From Paenibacillus sp. Soil766 (GTDB lineage: Bacteria; Bacillota; Bacilli; Paenibacillales; NBRC-103111), in contig NZ_LMSJ01000003.1 in NCBI RefSeq assembly GCF_001428105.1, forward strand, positions 85,462-149,461: DNA of 64,000 nucleotides, read 5' to 3'. Positions 1 through 8,146 of the stretch are shown here, one piece after another. The position numbers and the translations under genes were made by a program. The first letter of the stretch is position 1. Each line of letters begins with the position of its first letter. The notes beneath the pieces are model-generated. The model saw nothing but the letters and a program-made list of their open reading frames with translations, had not been told where the DNA came from and made no database searches.

Positions 1-938
1 CCCAATTTGAAATTAGGGAATTTCTCCTTCAAATTAGCCAAGGACCACGAGCCGTCAATTGTAATGGCCAGCTTGCCGTTCGGGAACGGATCTGGTGGAT
101 ACTCCAATGCAGATACTTTATCTTTGTTGTACAAATCGGAGAAGAACTGTACGGCTTTTTTCGTTTGTGGTGAATCTAAGTAGCCTTTGGACGTCTTACC
201 GTCTGGGCTCATAATCTCGCCGCCCAGCTGCCAAATGATCGGATATTTGAAGTAGGCTGTCCCCCCTGCGTTACCAAAGCCTTGCGCAGGATCGATACCG
301 AAGATTCCGTTCGCAGGATCATTCACTTTCTTCGCAGCATCCAATACTTGATCCCATGTCCATGGTTCATCAGGGTTTTTGGAAGGAAGCGGAATGCCTT
401 TCGCTTGGAAAAGCTTTTTGTTATAGAACATCGCAATGGAAGACTCGGTCAGCGGTGCCATGTAGATTTCATTTTGATACGTGTAGGTAGCTAGTGTTGA
501 TTTCGGAACATCATCCATATTGCCGTCTGTCTTGAAGTACGTCGTCAACGGCTTAAGAGCTCCCGCGTTCGCATACGAACCAACGGTTGGCGCATCAAGA
601 GCCATGATGTCAGGTGGACTTCCGGAAGCGATGGATACGCGTAATTTCGTGTCATAATCCGAGTATGGAATCGGTGTCATTTCCACGGAAATATTCGGAT
701 ACTTCTGCATAAAAGAGGCTACTAACTTGTCGTAAGCTGCATTCTCCGTATCATTCCCCGAGTTTCTCCAGAACGTGAGTTTTACTTTTTCTTCTTTCTT
801 CACGGCTGTGTCTGTTTGGCTTGGTACTGATGACGAAGATGTGCTTGATGTGCTTCCACTCTCACTTTGGGAAGAACATCCCGCCAGCAATCCACCAACT
901 ACGATAGCGCTTACGACTGTTTGACTAAGTTTTTTCAT
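1..938 (-). CDS. Sugar ABC transporter solute-binding lipoprotein (partial, C-terminus outside window)
   Basis: The reading frame starts at an ATG preceded by an AGAGGGG ribosome binding site and runs off the left edge, so about 312 residues are seen. The N-terminus is a lipoprotein signal peptide (MKK, hydrophobic core, LLAGC with the lipidated Cys at residue 21), then a Ser/Thr-rich linker to about residue 40. The mature part begins KLTFWRNSGND and contains segments typical of family 1 carbohydrate-binding proteins (YPNISVEM, SGSPPDIMALD, IAMFYNKKLF, PWTWDQVLDAAKKV, AITIDGSW). It should capture a sugar or oligosaccharide outside the membrane and hand it to an ABC permease pair that would lie beyond the window. 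The substrate cannot be read from the sequence. No start-side neighbour is co-transcribed: the next gene ends toward it behind a terminator. Confidence 0.9.
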   Translation of the reverse strand, partial: MKKLSQTVVSAIVVGGLLAGCSSQSESGSTSSTSSSSVPSQTDTAVKKEEKVKLTFWRNSGNDTENAAYDKLVASFMQKYPNISVEMTPIPYSDYDTKLRVSIASGSPPDIMALDAPTVGSYANAGALKPLTTYFKTDGNMDDVPKSTLATYTYQNEIYMAPLTESSIAMFYNKKLFQAKGIPLPSKNPDEPWTWDQVLDAAKKVNDPANGIFGIDPAQGFGNAGGTAYFKYPIIWQLGGEIMSPDGKTSKGYLDSPQTKKAVQFFSDLYNKDKVSALEYPPDPFPNGKLAITIDGSWSLANLKEKFPNFKL

Positions 939-1255
939 ACGATTGTTGCCCCTCTCATTACTCTATTGTTGTTCTTGTCATCATCTTATCAAAGGGGACG
1001 AAACATTAAATTCAAAATGCTCTGCTTCTAACTTATAAAATTATCATGCCTTGAGGTGAAAGTAAAAAGGGGGGGGACGCAATGATGGGATATTAAGGTA
1101 AATTTGCCATTTTCGTGAAAACAGCGGAACCTCGTTCCTATTTCGCCAAAGCATGCAACTCTGATAGGCTATCCATTCTGTTGTATCTACAACCGTCCCC
1201 CGACGCTCATTCCATTTCATCTCATCAAATCTCATCTAACCACATCCCATCACGC
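939..1255. other. Intergenic, no gene seen; short poly-G tract
   Basis: About 300 bases upstream of the sugar-binding protein hold its promoter, which I cannot place exactly. A run of nine G residues lies at 1069-1077. The 63-codon open frame on the minus strand here has no ribosome binding site and no recognisable features, so I do not call it a gene. Confidence 0.5.
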
Positions 1256-1284
1256 AAAAAACGAGCCCCAAAAGGGCTCGCTTC
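1256..1284 (-). terminator. Intrinsic terminator of the MFS gene
   Basis: On the minus strand GAGCCC-TTTT-GGGCTC is followed by a T-rich tail (GTTTTTTG). It lies just downstream of the MFS stop codon and ends the nitroreductase-MFS unit. Confidence 0.85.
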
Positions 1285-1296
1285 GTTTTAATCGCT

Positions 1297-2550
1297 CTAA
1301 TTTGTAGTTGTCGACACGCGCGGCACAGCTTGAACAACCTCCATCTCCGCCTTCTGCGACCGAAATCTTCCAATGTGAAAAGCTTGCCAACAACTAACGC
1401 CAAAGACGAGCATAGCCGTAATAAACCAGCCACGAATGCCAAAATGAGCGACGATAACGCCACCGAGAAGTGGCCCGGTTAGGCAGCCAAGAAACATCCA
1501 TGAGTTCACCATGGCGAAGGTCTGTCCCTCCATCCCCTTGCGGACTAAGCCCCGCACCTGGGCTTGAATGTTGGGCATCATGCCCGCTACGCACAGGCCG
1601 AGCGTAAACCGACACGCAAGAATGAGCGGATAAAAGTGCGTCACAGCTTGCACGATACAGAGAAGAAACGCGGTGCTGGTCGCTATTTTGAGCAACAATA
1701 TAGGTCCTACGCGATCGGAGAGCATGCCCAGCAACGGGGAGAAAACAATAACGGCGAGAGACGTCGCCGATAAGGTGATGCCGAGCAGCCATTGATCGTT
1801 GAGAAAGGTGAGTGTATGCGTGGATTGCCGCACGTAGTAAGGGATGATTGGATTCGTCCCAACTAGCGCGAAATTAATGCATAAGGCGCTGAGGAGCAGC
1901 GAAGGGAGCGGCTTCATCCGCCAAATGTGCTTCCAGTCCGATACCAATGTGCTCCTTTCCATTTTAGAAACGATAGGTGCACGGGGACCTTCTTTGACAA
2001 AGAAGAATACGCTGACGGTCGCAAGCAAAATGCACACACTCATAGCCGGATACGCGCCTCGTACCGAGTAAAATGTAAGCAACGAGGACGCAATCAGGGG
2101 TCCGATTAGCGAACCGGTCTCGCCCATCATTTGCATGGTGCCAGCCGAAACGCCAACCTTATTCTTGGCAGCGCCGATCAATATCAGCACCATCGTGAAT
2201 GGCAGGATGCCGGTGAAGCACCCCTGTGCCAATCGCAGCAGCGCCAGCTGCCAAGGCTCGGTGGCTAGTGACATGCAAGCCGTAACAAGGGTCATCCCCA
2301 AGCCCGACCAGAGCATCACAGGCTTACGCCCGTAGCGATCTCCGATGCGGCCCAGAAAAGGCATGAGCAGCATCATGATCATGAAATTGGCCGAGAATAT
2401 GGCACCTGACCATATGTAAAGCGAATCCCCACTCACATGCCCAACATCCTGAAGAAAGCTGGGCAAGAGGGGAACGAACATGCCATGCGCAGTCGATACA
2501 AGCAATTGTACAGAGAGCAACGCTGCAAACTGCCGGTTCCACGGGTCCAT
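1297..2550 (-). CDS. MFS drug-efflux-type transporter
   Basis: This is a 417-residue, very hydrophobic protein with the about 12 membrane spans expected for the major facilitator superfamily. The cytoplasmic loop after span 2 carries the family signature GRIGDRYGRKP (residues about 67-77). The region around GETGSLIGPL resembles the motif C of proton antiporters in span 5. It most likely exports a small molecule using the proton gradient; the substrate is unknown. Its start lies only 4 bases after the nitroreductase stop and it has a weak ribosome binding site of its own, so translation is probably coupled to that gene. It is the last gene before the terminator. Because it follows an organosulfur-type cluster it could remove a by-product of that pathway, but this is inference. 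Confidence 0.85.
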   Translation of the reverse strand: MDPWNRQFAALLSVQLLVSTAHGMFVPLLPSFLQDVGHVSGDSLYIWSGAIFSANFMIMMLLMPFLGRIGDRYGRKPVMLWSGLGMTLVTACMSLATEPWQLALLRLAQGCFTGILPFTMVLILIGAAKNKVGVSAGTMQMMGETGSLIGPLIASSLLTFYSVRGAYPAMSVCILLATVSVFFFVKEGPRAPIVSKMERSTLVSDWKHIWRMKPLPSLLLSALCINFALVGTNPIIPYYVRQSTHTLTFLNDQWLLGITLSATSLAVIVFSPLLGMLSDRVGPILLLKIATSTAFLLCIVQAVTHFYPLILACRFTLGLCVAGMMPNIQAQVRGLVRKGMEGQTFAMVNSWMFLGCLTGPLLGGVIVAHFGIRGWFITAMLVFGVSCWQAFHIGRFRSQKAEMEVVQAVPRVSTTTN

Positions 2551-2554
2551 CGAA

Positions 2555-3169
2555 CTAGAACGAGCCTTCGATGATACTCTCGCTCAATGCGCGTCGCCCA
2601 TTCGGCAGCTCACGCTGCTGGAATTCCTCAGCCAATGTTTCACGTGCTCCACGGTAACCCAAAGCAATCACGGCATGAAGCTCATACTCCGCCGGGACTT
2701 GAAGCACTTCACGTGCTATTTCTCTGTCATAGCCGCCAACAGCGCGTGTCGCCAGACCTAACAAGTGTGCTTGAAAAGCGATGGACGCCCAAGCTGCACC
2801 TGCATCAAACGCATGTGCACCACTTGGCTCACCATCCTGGCGGAACTTGTCAGACAAGATCAGCAACAGAACAGGAGCATGATCCGTCCACAAACGATTG
2901 TTCGGCTTAATAAACGATTGAAACTTCTGTTTCTGCTCCTCTGTGTGGGCAACTATGAAACGCCATGGCTGCAAGTTCGAGCTGGAAGGTGCCCAGCGAG
3001 CAGCCTCAAGCACCGTATATAATGTCTCTTTCGTTACCTCTTTATCTTCAAAAGCACGCGACGACCAACGATTCAGAAACAGCGAATGCACAGGATAATC
3101 CGCCTTACGATTGGCCTCCACCTCGGGGGTTAATACAGCTTGAATAGCTACTTGTGCCGATACAGTCAT
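2555..3169 (-). CDS. Nitroreductase-family FMN oxidoreductase
   Basis: The 204-residue product has the nitroreductase fold signatures: an N-terminal RWSSRAFEDKEV segment (FMN phosphate binding Arg/Ser cluster), then ARWAPSSSNLQPWRFIV, and a C-terminal HAVIALGYRG before a short tail. These enzymes are homodimers that use NAD(P)H and FMN to reduce nitro groups, quinones or flavins in the cytoplasm. The gene sits between the SsuA-type binding protein (33 bases upstream) and the MFS exporter (4 bases downstream) and appears co-transcribed. In a sulfonate-type cluster a plausible role is to supply reduced flavin or reduce a sulfur compound, but the true substrate is not visible. Confidence 0.88.
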   Translation of the reverse strand: MTVSAQVAIQAVLTPEVEANRKADYPVHSLFLNRWSSRAFEDKEVTKETLYTVLEAARWAPSSSNLQPWRFIVAHTEEQKQKFQSFIKPNNRLWTDHAPVLLLILSDKFRQDGEPSGAHAFDAGAAWASIAFQAHLLGLATRAVGGYDREIAREVLQVPAEYELHAVIALGYRGARETLAEEFQQRELPNGRRALSESIIEGSF

Positions 3170-3202
3170 GTCATCATTCCCTTTCCGAATAGCATGCAGC
3201 CT

Positions 3203-4255
3203 TTATTTAACTAGCCACTGATTCAGTTCAAAATTCTTCTCCGCCAGCTTTTCATCAACCAGAAAATTCTTCGTACCTTCGAGCAGCTTTACGCCTTCAT
3301 CGGTAAAATTAACCGTCTTGATCGTTTCGATTGGTGTAACCTTCTTGTTCAGTTCCTGTGTGAACCCATTTAATTGCGATAAGTATTGGTAATATTCATC
3401 TGGTTTGGATTGCAAATCTTTGAGCGCTTTTTCCCTCGCTTCATTCCAAACCTTCGGGAAATCAGGGAACTTCTTCAGATATTCCTCAGAGACAACTGTA
3501 ACGCTGCCTCCGATCAAATTCGGATGCTTGGTGGCATCATCAATCAGTGGGAATCCATTCTCAATTTGTTTTAGAGCAAAAATCGCGCTGTTCGTCATTG
3601 CGTCCACTTCGCCACGAGACAAAGCTGCTTCACCATCAGGGCGCAGCATATGGATGAACTTCACGTCGGGCACATTTTGTTCTTTCACGAGGCCAGCAAT
3701 ATAACGGTGCATGAAGGAGCCTTTTTGAATCGCGATCGTTTTACCCTTTAAATCAGCGATCGTAGTTGGTCCACCTTTTTTACCAATTAAGTAACCGATA
3801 TTGTCTGTGGTGTTCTGGGTAATCGCTCTTGTCTTCGCGCCTGTCGAACGAGCAAGCATCGCTGGCGTATCGCCTAGACTGCCGAAATCCAATCTGCCGC
3901 TAATTAACGACTCGCTTTGGTCAGGTCCATTCGGGAAAGCTACGAGCTTGACCTCCGTGATGCCGTACTTTTTGAGCTCCTCCTGGATAATTCCTTTGTA
4001 TAAGCCCCAACCCTCTGCACCACCTGGAAAATTCAGCTTGTTCGTGCCAATGTATCCGTAATTGATCACTGCTGGTGGTTGTACCTTGGCCGCTCCTCCA
4101 CTTGTCGCTGCTGCACTAGCACCAGCTGTCTTGGCGCCTCCATCGGAATTGCCACAGGCCGCTAAGAAAGCGACCATGGCTGCTAGAATCATTACCAATT
4201 GTGTGGTACGGAAGAGTCCGAATCCCCTTTTATTCATCTTCTGTCTCTCTATCAT
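3203..4255 (-). CDS. SsuA/NMT1-type ABC substrate-binding lipoprotein
   Basis: The start is placed at the ATG preceded by AAAGGAG eight bases away, giving 350 residues; a longer frame without a ribosome binding site reaches 4285. A signal peptide with lipobox LAAC (Cys 34) is followed by an Ala/Ser/Gly linker. The mature protein shows the features of aliphatic sulfonate, taurine or nitrate binding proteins: INYGYIG near the start, AFPNGPDQSESLISGRLDFGSLGDTP, LKGKTIAIQKGSFMHRYIAGL, and an ALSRGEVDAMTN segment. It should deliver an organosulfur or similar anionic substrate to the permease/ATPase genes encoded upstream in the same cluster. It lies directly after the ferredoxin gene, 45 bases apart, so it is probably transcribed with the flavoprotein and ferredoxin rather than with the permeases. 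Confidence 0.88.
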   Translation of the reverse strand: MIERQKMNKRGFGLFRTTQLVMILAAMVAFLAACGNSDGGAKTAGASAAATSGGAAKVQPPAVINYGYIGTNKLNFPGGAEGWGLYKGIIQEELKKYGITEVKLVAFPNGPDQSESLISGRLDFGSLGDTPAMLARSTGAKTRAITQNTTDNIGYLIGKKGGPTTIADLKGKTIAIQKGSFMHRYIAGLVKEQNVPDVKFIHMLRPDGEAALSRGEVDAMTNSAIFALKQIENGFPLIDDATKHPNLIGGSVTVVSEEYLKKFPDFPKVWNEAREKALKDLQSKPDEYYQYLSQLNGFTQELNKKVTPIETIKTVNFTDEGVKLLEGTKNFLVDEKLAEKNFELNQWLVK

Positions 4256-4300
4256 CTTGCATTCTCCTTTCAAATTGACCACCAAAGGGTCCCCACCGTC

Positions 4301-4636
4301 TTACGCAAAAGTAGTTAGTTTCGATAATTCATACATATAAGGGTGCTCGGCAACTGGTTTACGACCTTTCCCCCAGCCTACTTTCTCCCGATAACCACCA
4401 AAGAATCCTTGTTCATCTAAGCTCTCCTCGCTCACATGCATCGGTCCTTCCGCATCCGGCGCCACATATAGCGCATCCGCTGGGCAATACAACTCACACA
4501 TAAAGCAGGTCTGGCAATCACTCTGACGAGCAATGACAGGTATGCCATTTTCCACACGATCAAATACATTCGTCGGGCATACGGACACGCAGAGGTTGCA
4601 TTCTACACATTTGGACTCACTGACTAACTCAATCAT
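4301..4636 (-). CDS. 2x[4Fe-4S] ferredoxin-like electron carrier
   Basis: The 111-residue protein carries two classic cluster motifs: CVECNLCVSVCP (Cys 10, 13, 16, 20) and CQTCFMCELYCP (Cys 41, 44, 47, 51). Both clusters should be [4Fe-4S]. A charged C-terminal tail of about 55 residues (VGWGKGRKPVAEHPYMYEL) follows. Its ATG overlaps the stop of the flavoprotein gene by four bases (ATGA), a sign of stoichiometric co-translation. The pair resembles the AprA/AprB arrangement of adenylylsulfate reductase, where the iron-sulfur subunit passes electrons to the flavin subunit. I infer that it forms a complex with the flavoprotein; whether the direction is oxidation or reduction of a sulfur compound cannot be told. 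Confidence 0.88.
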   Translation of the reverse strand: MIELVSESKCVECNLCVSVCPTNVFDRVENGIPVIARQSDCQTCFMCELYCPADALYVAPDAEGPMHVSEESLDEQGFFGGYREKVGWGKGRKPVAEHPYMYELSKLTTFA

Positions 4637-6237
4637 GGGGTAACAGCCTCCTTGTTTACTTCAGCCTTTTTCGTCCATACCTGATCCAGCCCACCGCTAA
4701 TTAAACGGTACCCTTGGTCAGCATCAATTTCTGGGAAATCCTCCCGCTTATGCATGCCTCTCGTTTCGGTACGCTCGCGGGCCGTGTTATACATAAGACG
4801 GGCCGTAGCTGTCATAGCCGCCGCTTCACGATGGCGAACACCTGCTATATCTAGCGTCGTCACACGTTCACGCAAATCATTCCAAAGCCCATCCAGACGA
4901 TTGATCGCCCCTTCCAATCCTTTCTGGGTACGAAACAAATTGCGGTCATATGGCATGACTTCCTCTTGTACCGCTTGAATGGCTTCGCCTGTTTTGCTTA
5001 AAATCTGACCCGATCCCGACTTCGTGAAGGTTGTCGTTGAGACGCTTTTCAGCGTACGATTATCCGCTTTATCTCCCAGATCTTTCGCAAATTTCGCTGC
5101 ACCTTCCCCTGCAAATGAACCCGAAGACATCGCCCAAGCAGCATTATGGCTGCCGCCTCCTGTGAAACCTCCACAGATCAGCTCACGCGTTGCAGCATCG
5201 CCAGCCGCATATAAACCTGGAACAATGGTTGAACATTGCTCATCCACGATGCGAATACCACCAGTTCCGCGCACCGTGCCTTCTAAGCGAAGGGTGACTG
5301 GGAATTTATCTTTGAACGGATCGATGCCAAGTCGGTCGAAAGGCAGGAAGAAATTCGTTTGATTCACACGCAGTAAGGGACGAATCTCTTCCGGCGCTTG
5401 ATCCAAGCTGGCATACACCTGCCGGCCTTGCAGCAAATTCCGCGCAATGATCGAGCGGCCACGTTGCGACCCTGCGCCTTCTACGATGGAGCCATCTTCG
5501 TAGTAGAAGGAAGCGTATTTGTAGTAGGCCGTTTTAGTTACGGAAGAGAATGTGGGGCAGATCGCATACGCATTCGAGAATTCCATCCCGGAGAAATCAG
5601 CGCCAGCCTCAGCAGCCAATAGATAGCCATCCCCAGTCAACACGTTCGTACCTAATGCTTTGCTCAAAAAGGCACAGCCACCCGTCGCAATCACTACCGC
5701 TCCCGCACGTACTGTCCAGGTCTGCCCGCTCTGCGTTCTCACGCCAGTTGCACCGCCAACGCCATGCTCATCGGCAAGCAATTCGAGCACGGGACTGTGA
5801 TCGAGGATGCGTACGCCTGCTTTTTGAACCAATTTGCGCATGAGCTTCATATATTCAGGCCCTTGCAAGCCGCGCTTATAAGGATCGCCGAAATCATCCT
5901 TCGGAAACGGATACCCCATGGAGCCTAGCTTATTCATATTTGCATAGGTACGATCGAGCACCCGATTCATCCAAGGAATCTCTGCCAGCTTGCCTCCCAA
6001 CAAATAGCGACTCGCTCTGGCTTCCTCACGCAACTTCTCGTCCGGCTTGACGTACCAAACCCCCGTACCCGATGGCGCCGTTGCCCCGCTCGTTCCACAG
6101 TATCCTTTATCCACCAAGATCACCTTGGAGCCATTCGTTGCAGCCGTTAGAGCCGCCCACGTTCCCGCAGGACCTCCACCAATTACCAACACATCCGCAA
6201 TGAGACCTAAATCATTATCTTCCAAAACCTTTGCCAT
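4633..6237 (-). CDS. FAD flavoprotein of the fumarate reductase/AprA family
   Basis: I place the start at the ATG eight bases after AGGAGG, giving 534 residues; another ATG two codons earlier is too close to that site. The N-terminal dinucleotide-binding motif GGGPAG lies at residues 20-25, followed by an acidic VILVDKG strand and GTSGATAPSGTG. VVIATGG in the middle and GLYAAGDAATRELICGGFTGGGSHNAAWA near residue 390 form the rest of the FAD site. The length and order match fumarate reductase/succinate dehydrogenase flavoproteins and the AprA-like branch. The usual covalent-FAD His motif is not apparent. It is co-encoded with a two-cluster ferredoxin and an SsuA-type binding protein and is preceded by a transcribed leader with terminator. 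The likely role is redox conversion of an imported organosulfur compound (inference). Confidence 0.85.
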   Translation of the reverse strand: MAKVLEDNDLGLIADVLVIGGGPAGTWAALTAATNGSKVILVDKGYCGTSGATAPSGTGVWYVKPDEKLREEARASRYLLGGKLAEIPWMNRVLDRTYANMNKLGSMGYPFPKDDFGDPYKRGLQGPEYMKLMRKLVQKAGVRILDHSPVLELLADEHGVGGATGVRTQSGQTWTVRAGAVVIATGGCAFLSKALGTNVLTGDGYLLAAEAGADFSGMEFSNAYAICPTFSSVTKTAYYKYASFYYEDGSIVEGAGSQRGRSIIARNLLQGRQVYASLDQAPEEIRPLLRVNQTNFFLPFDRLGIDPFKDKFPVTLRLEGTVRGTGGIRIVDEQCSTIVPGLYAAGDAATRELICGGFTGGGSHNAAWAMSSGSFAGEGAAKFAKDLGDKADNRTLKSVSTTTFTKSGSGQILSKTGEAIQAVQEEVMPYDRNLFRTQKGLEGAINRLDGLWNDLRERVTTLDIAGVRHREAAAMTATARLMYNTARERTETRGMHKREDFPEIDADQGYRLISGGLDQVWTKKAEVNKEAVTP

Positions 6238-6261
6238 CTTCATGACCTCCTCTAGAATGAA

Positions 6262-6308
6262 AATAAAAAAGAGGCATTCCTTATTTAGGAACGCCTCCGT
6301 GTGTACGG
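6262..6308 (-). promoter_or_regulatory. Leader element: CCGT-N4-ACGG mini-hairpin abutting an intrinsic terminator (flavoprotein gene)
   Basis: On the minus strand, reading toward the flavoprotein gene, CCGT-ACAC-ACGG is followed at once by a stem GAGGCGTTCC / GGAATGCCTC (one G-U pair) and a run of T. The terminator lies 25 bases before the flavoprotein start, so it is upstream of the coding region and must be read through for expression. The same layout occurs before the ATPase gene at 8943-8997. This looks like a conditional terminator. I do not recognise it as a known riboswitch. Confidence 0.65.
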
Positions 6309-6317
6309 TTGGACAGG

Positions 6318-6345
6318 TATTTAATTTTATACCGATAAAACCAAG
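6318..6345 (-). promoter_or_regulatory. Putative promoter and operator of the flavoprotein unit
   Basis: The minus strand shows GGTTTTATCGGTATAAAAT, which holds a possible -10 box (TATAAA) overlapping an ATCGG(T) half-site. A related CCGATAAAAC sequence overlaps the promoter of the ATPase unit near 9060-9075. A shared sulfur regulator such as a CymR-type repressor is possible, but this is inference. Confidence 0.35.
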
Positions 6346-6414
6346 TTGTTTACTTTGATTAAACACATAGTAGCACCGTATTTCAATGCCGTCAACACTA
6401 TTTTAAGTAATCGA

Positions 6415-7272
6415 CTAGCCCTGAAAACTGTCTCGCCAGCTCAGCCATCTTCTTTCTAGCCAACGCACAAGTGAATCTACAAGTTTCCCGATCACCGCAA
6501 AAATGATGACCCCCACGAAAATAAGCTCTGCGCTTGAATTTTGTTTGCCATAGTTAATCAGAAAGCCAATCCCTTCTTGCGAACCGATCAGCTCCGCTAC
6601 GACGAGACCCAGCCAAGAAATAGCCACGGATAAGCGTAAACCTAACAGAATACCAGGTAAGGCGGCAGGAAGAATCAATCGAAAAATTTGCTTCGACTTG
6701 CTAAAATTCAGCACTTGAGCGACCTCGAATAATTTGTGGTCCACATTTCGAATGCCGAGAAAGGTATAAATATACATGGGGAAAAAGGCGCCATTCGCAA
6801 TGATCACGATTTTCGAAACCTCGCCAAAGCCGAACCAAAGTATGATTAATGGCGCAATCGCGAGATGCGGAATCATGCGCAGCATTTGAAAGGAAGGATC
6901 CAGCATGAACTCCAGTTTTTGAACAAAACCAACGAGAAAGCCGAGAATCAGTCCGATGGATCCTCCAATTAGAAAACCTATGACAGCTCGCTGCAAAGAA
7001 ATCGATAGATGCTGGGTCAGCTCGCCAGAAGCGATTAGTGAACGAAATTCCGCGGCAATTTGTAACGGTGTGGGTAGAAAGGACGGTGAATACAACCCTA
7101 AATCCCCGGATACTTGCCAAATAACAAGGAGTAATAAGGGCACGATCGCGCCGATGACGAAATCGTTCACTCTCTCCCACAACCATTTGATCCGAACAAA
7201 CTCTAGCTTATGCATACTCGCTTTCTCCATGCCTTGCGTAGCTTGGCTTAGTGCCTCGACACGATTGCTCAT
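6415..7272 (-). CDS. SsuC-type ABC permease (second of pair)
   Basis: The product has 285 residues. After a cytoplasmic tail of about 35 residues there are about six membrane spans, starting FVIGAIVPLLLLVIWQVSG. The cytoplasmic coupling loop that contacts the ATPase is seen as KSKQIFRLILPAALPGILLGLRLS (residues about 200-222). The segment MLRMIPHLAIAPLIILWFG is typical of sulfonate, taurine and nitrate permeases. The start has AGGAGG seven bases upstream. It is closely related in sequence to the permease encoded just before it, 40 bases away, so the transporter probably has a heterodimeric membrane domain rather than the usual SsuC homodimer. Both end in a similar WLSW-DS tail. Confidence 0.88.
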   Translation of the reverse strand: MSNRVEALSQATQGMEKASMHKLEFVRIKWLWERVNDFVIGAIVPLLLLVIWQVSGDLGLYSPSFLPTPLQIAAEFRSLIASGELTQHLSISLQRAVIGFLIGGSIGLILGFLVGFVQKLEFMLDPSFQMLRMIPHLAIAPLIILWFGFGEVSKIVIIANGAFFPMYIYTFLGIRNVDHKLFEVAQVLNFSKSKQIFRLILPAALPGILLGLRLSVAISWLGLVVAELIGSQEGIGFLINYGKQNSSAELIFVGVIIFAVIGKLVDSLVRWLERRWLSWRDSFQG

Positions 7273-7312
7273 CCCATCTCCTCCTTAGCTTAGTGTGATA
7301 TCCCTTTAGTGA

Positions 7313-8125
7313 TCAGTGTCCTTTGTAGCTGTCTTGCCAGCTCAGCCATTTGCGTTCAAGCAGCCTCACAGCGGTGTCCGCAACGATACCGAAAACGGCA
7401 AATATGAGAATACCAACGAACACAACAGGTGTTTTGGAAAATTGCCGCGCATCCGACATCATATACCCGATCCCTGCGGTCGATCCCATTAGCTCAGCCA
7501 CAACAAGCCCAAGCCAGGACACACCTAATGAGATCCGAACGCCTAGTAAAATATGAGGCAGCGCTCCGGGGATCGTTAAACGGATGATTTGCTTCCATTT
7601 ACTAAACCCTAACACACGTGTCACATCGAAAAGTTTGTTATCTACACCCCGAATCCCTAGGAAGGCATTGATATAAAGTGGGAAAAAGGCCCCTTTGGCA
7701 ATGAGGAGAACCTTGGCCGTTTCGCCAATACCAAACCACAAAATAAATAATGGCGCGATCGCCAAGTGAGGCACCATGCGCAGCATTTGGACCGTGGGAT
7801 CTAACGCTTTCTCCGTTCTACGGAATAAACCAACGAGAATGCCGAAGGCAAGGCCCAAAGAACCGCCTAGCAAGAAACCTGAAAGTGCTCGGACGACACT
7901 AATTTTAATATTGTCATAGAGCTCACCCGTTTGAATGAGTCGAATGCCCGCGTTCATAATGCGAAGCGGCGTTGGAAATAGCAAGGATGAAATCACACCC
8001 AAATAGCCTAGAAGCTGCCAAGTCAGCAGTACAAGTACAGGTACCAAAGCGCCAAGAAGCACGCGATTTAACCGTTGCTTATATCTCTGTTGATCAACAC
8101 CTGCCAATTGTCCTTGTTGGCTCAT
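7313..8125 (-). CDS. SsuC-type ABC permease (first of pair)
   Basis: The 270-residue protein has six predicted spans (first LLGALVPVLVLLTWQLLGYLG), the MLRMVPHLAIAPLFILWFG segment and the coupling loop KWKQIIRLTIPGALPHILLGVRIS. The tail ERKWLSWQDSYKG is nearly the same as that of the next gene (ERRWLSWRDSFQG), supporting an old tandem duplication. AAGGAGGGG lies upstream of the ATG. It follows the ATPase gene after 21 bases and is surely in the same transcript. Together they import an anionic sulfur-type substrate; sulfonate is the best guess from family knowledge. Confidence 0.88.
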   Translation of the reverse strand: MSQQGQLAGVDQQRYKQRLNRVLLGALVPVLVLLTWQLLGYLGVISSLLFPTPLRIMNAGIRLIQTGELYDNIKISVVRALSGFLLGGSLGLAFGILVGLFRRTEKALDPTVQMLRMVPHLAIAPLFILWFGIGETAKVLLIAKGAFFPLYINAFLGIRGVDNKLFDVTRVLGFSKWKQIIRLTIPGALPHILLGVRISLGVSWLGLVVAELMGSTAGIGYMMSDARQFSKTPVVFVGILIFAVFGIVADTAVRLLERKWLSWQDSYKGH

Positions 8126-8146
8126 TGAGATTCCCCTCCTTTCTCC

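Noticed and set aside
1044..1235. 63-codon gene on the minus strand
   Set aside because: No ribosome binding site, no recognisable sequence, located in the promoter region of the solute-binding gene.
6262..6370. S-box (SAM-I) riboswitch before the flavoprotein gene
   Set aside because: None of the conserved S-box segments is present and the leader is far too short.
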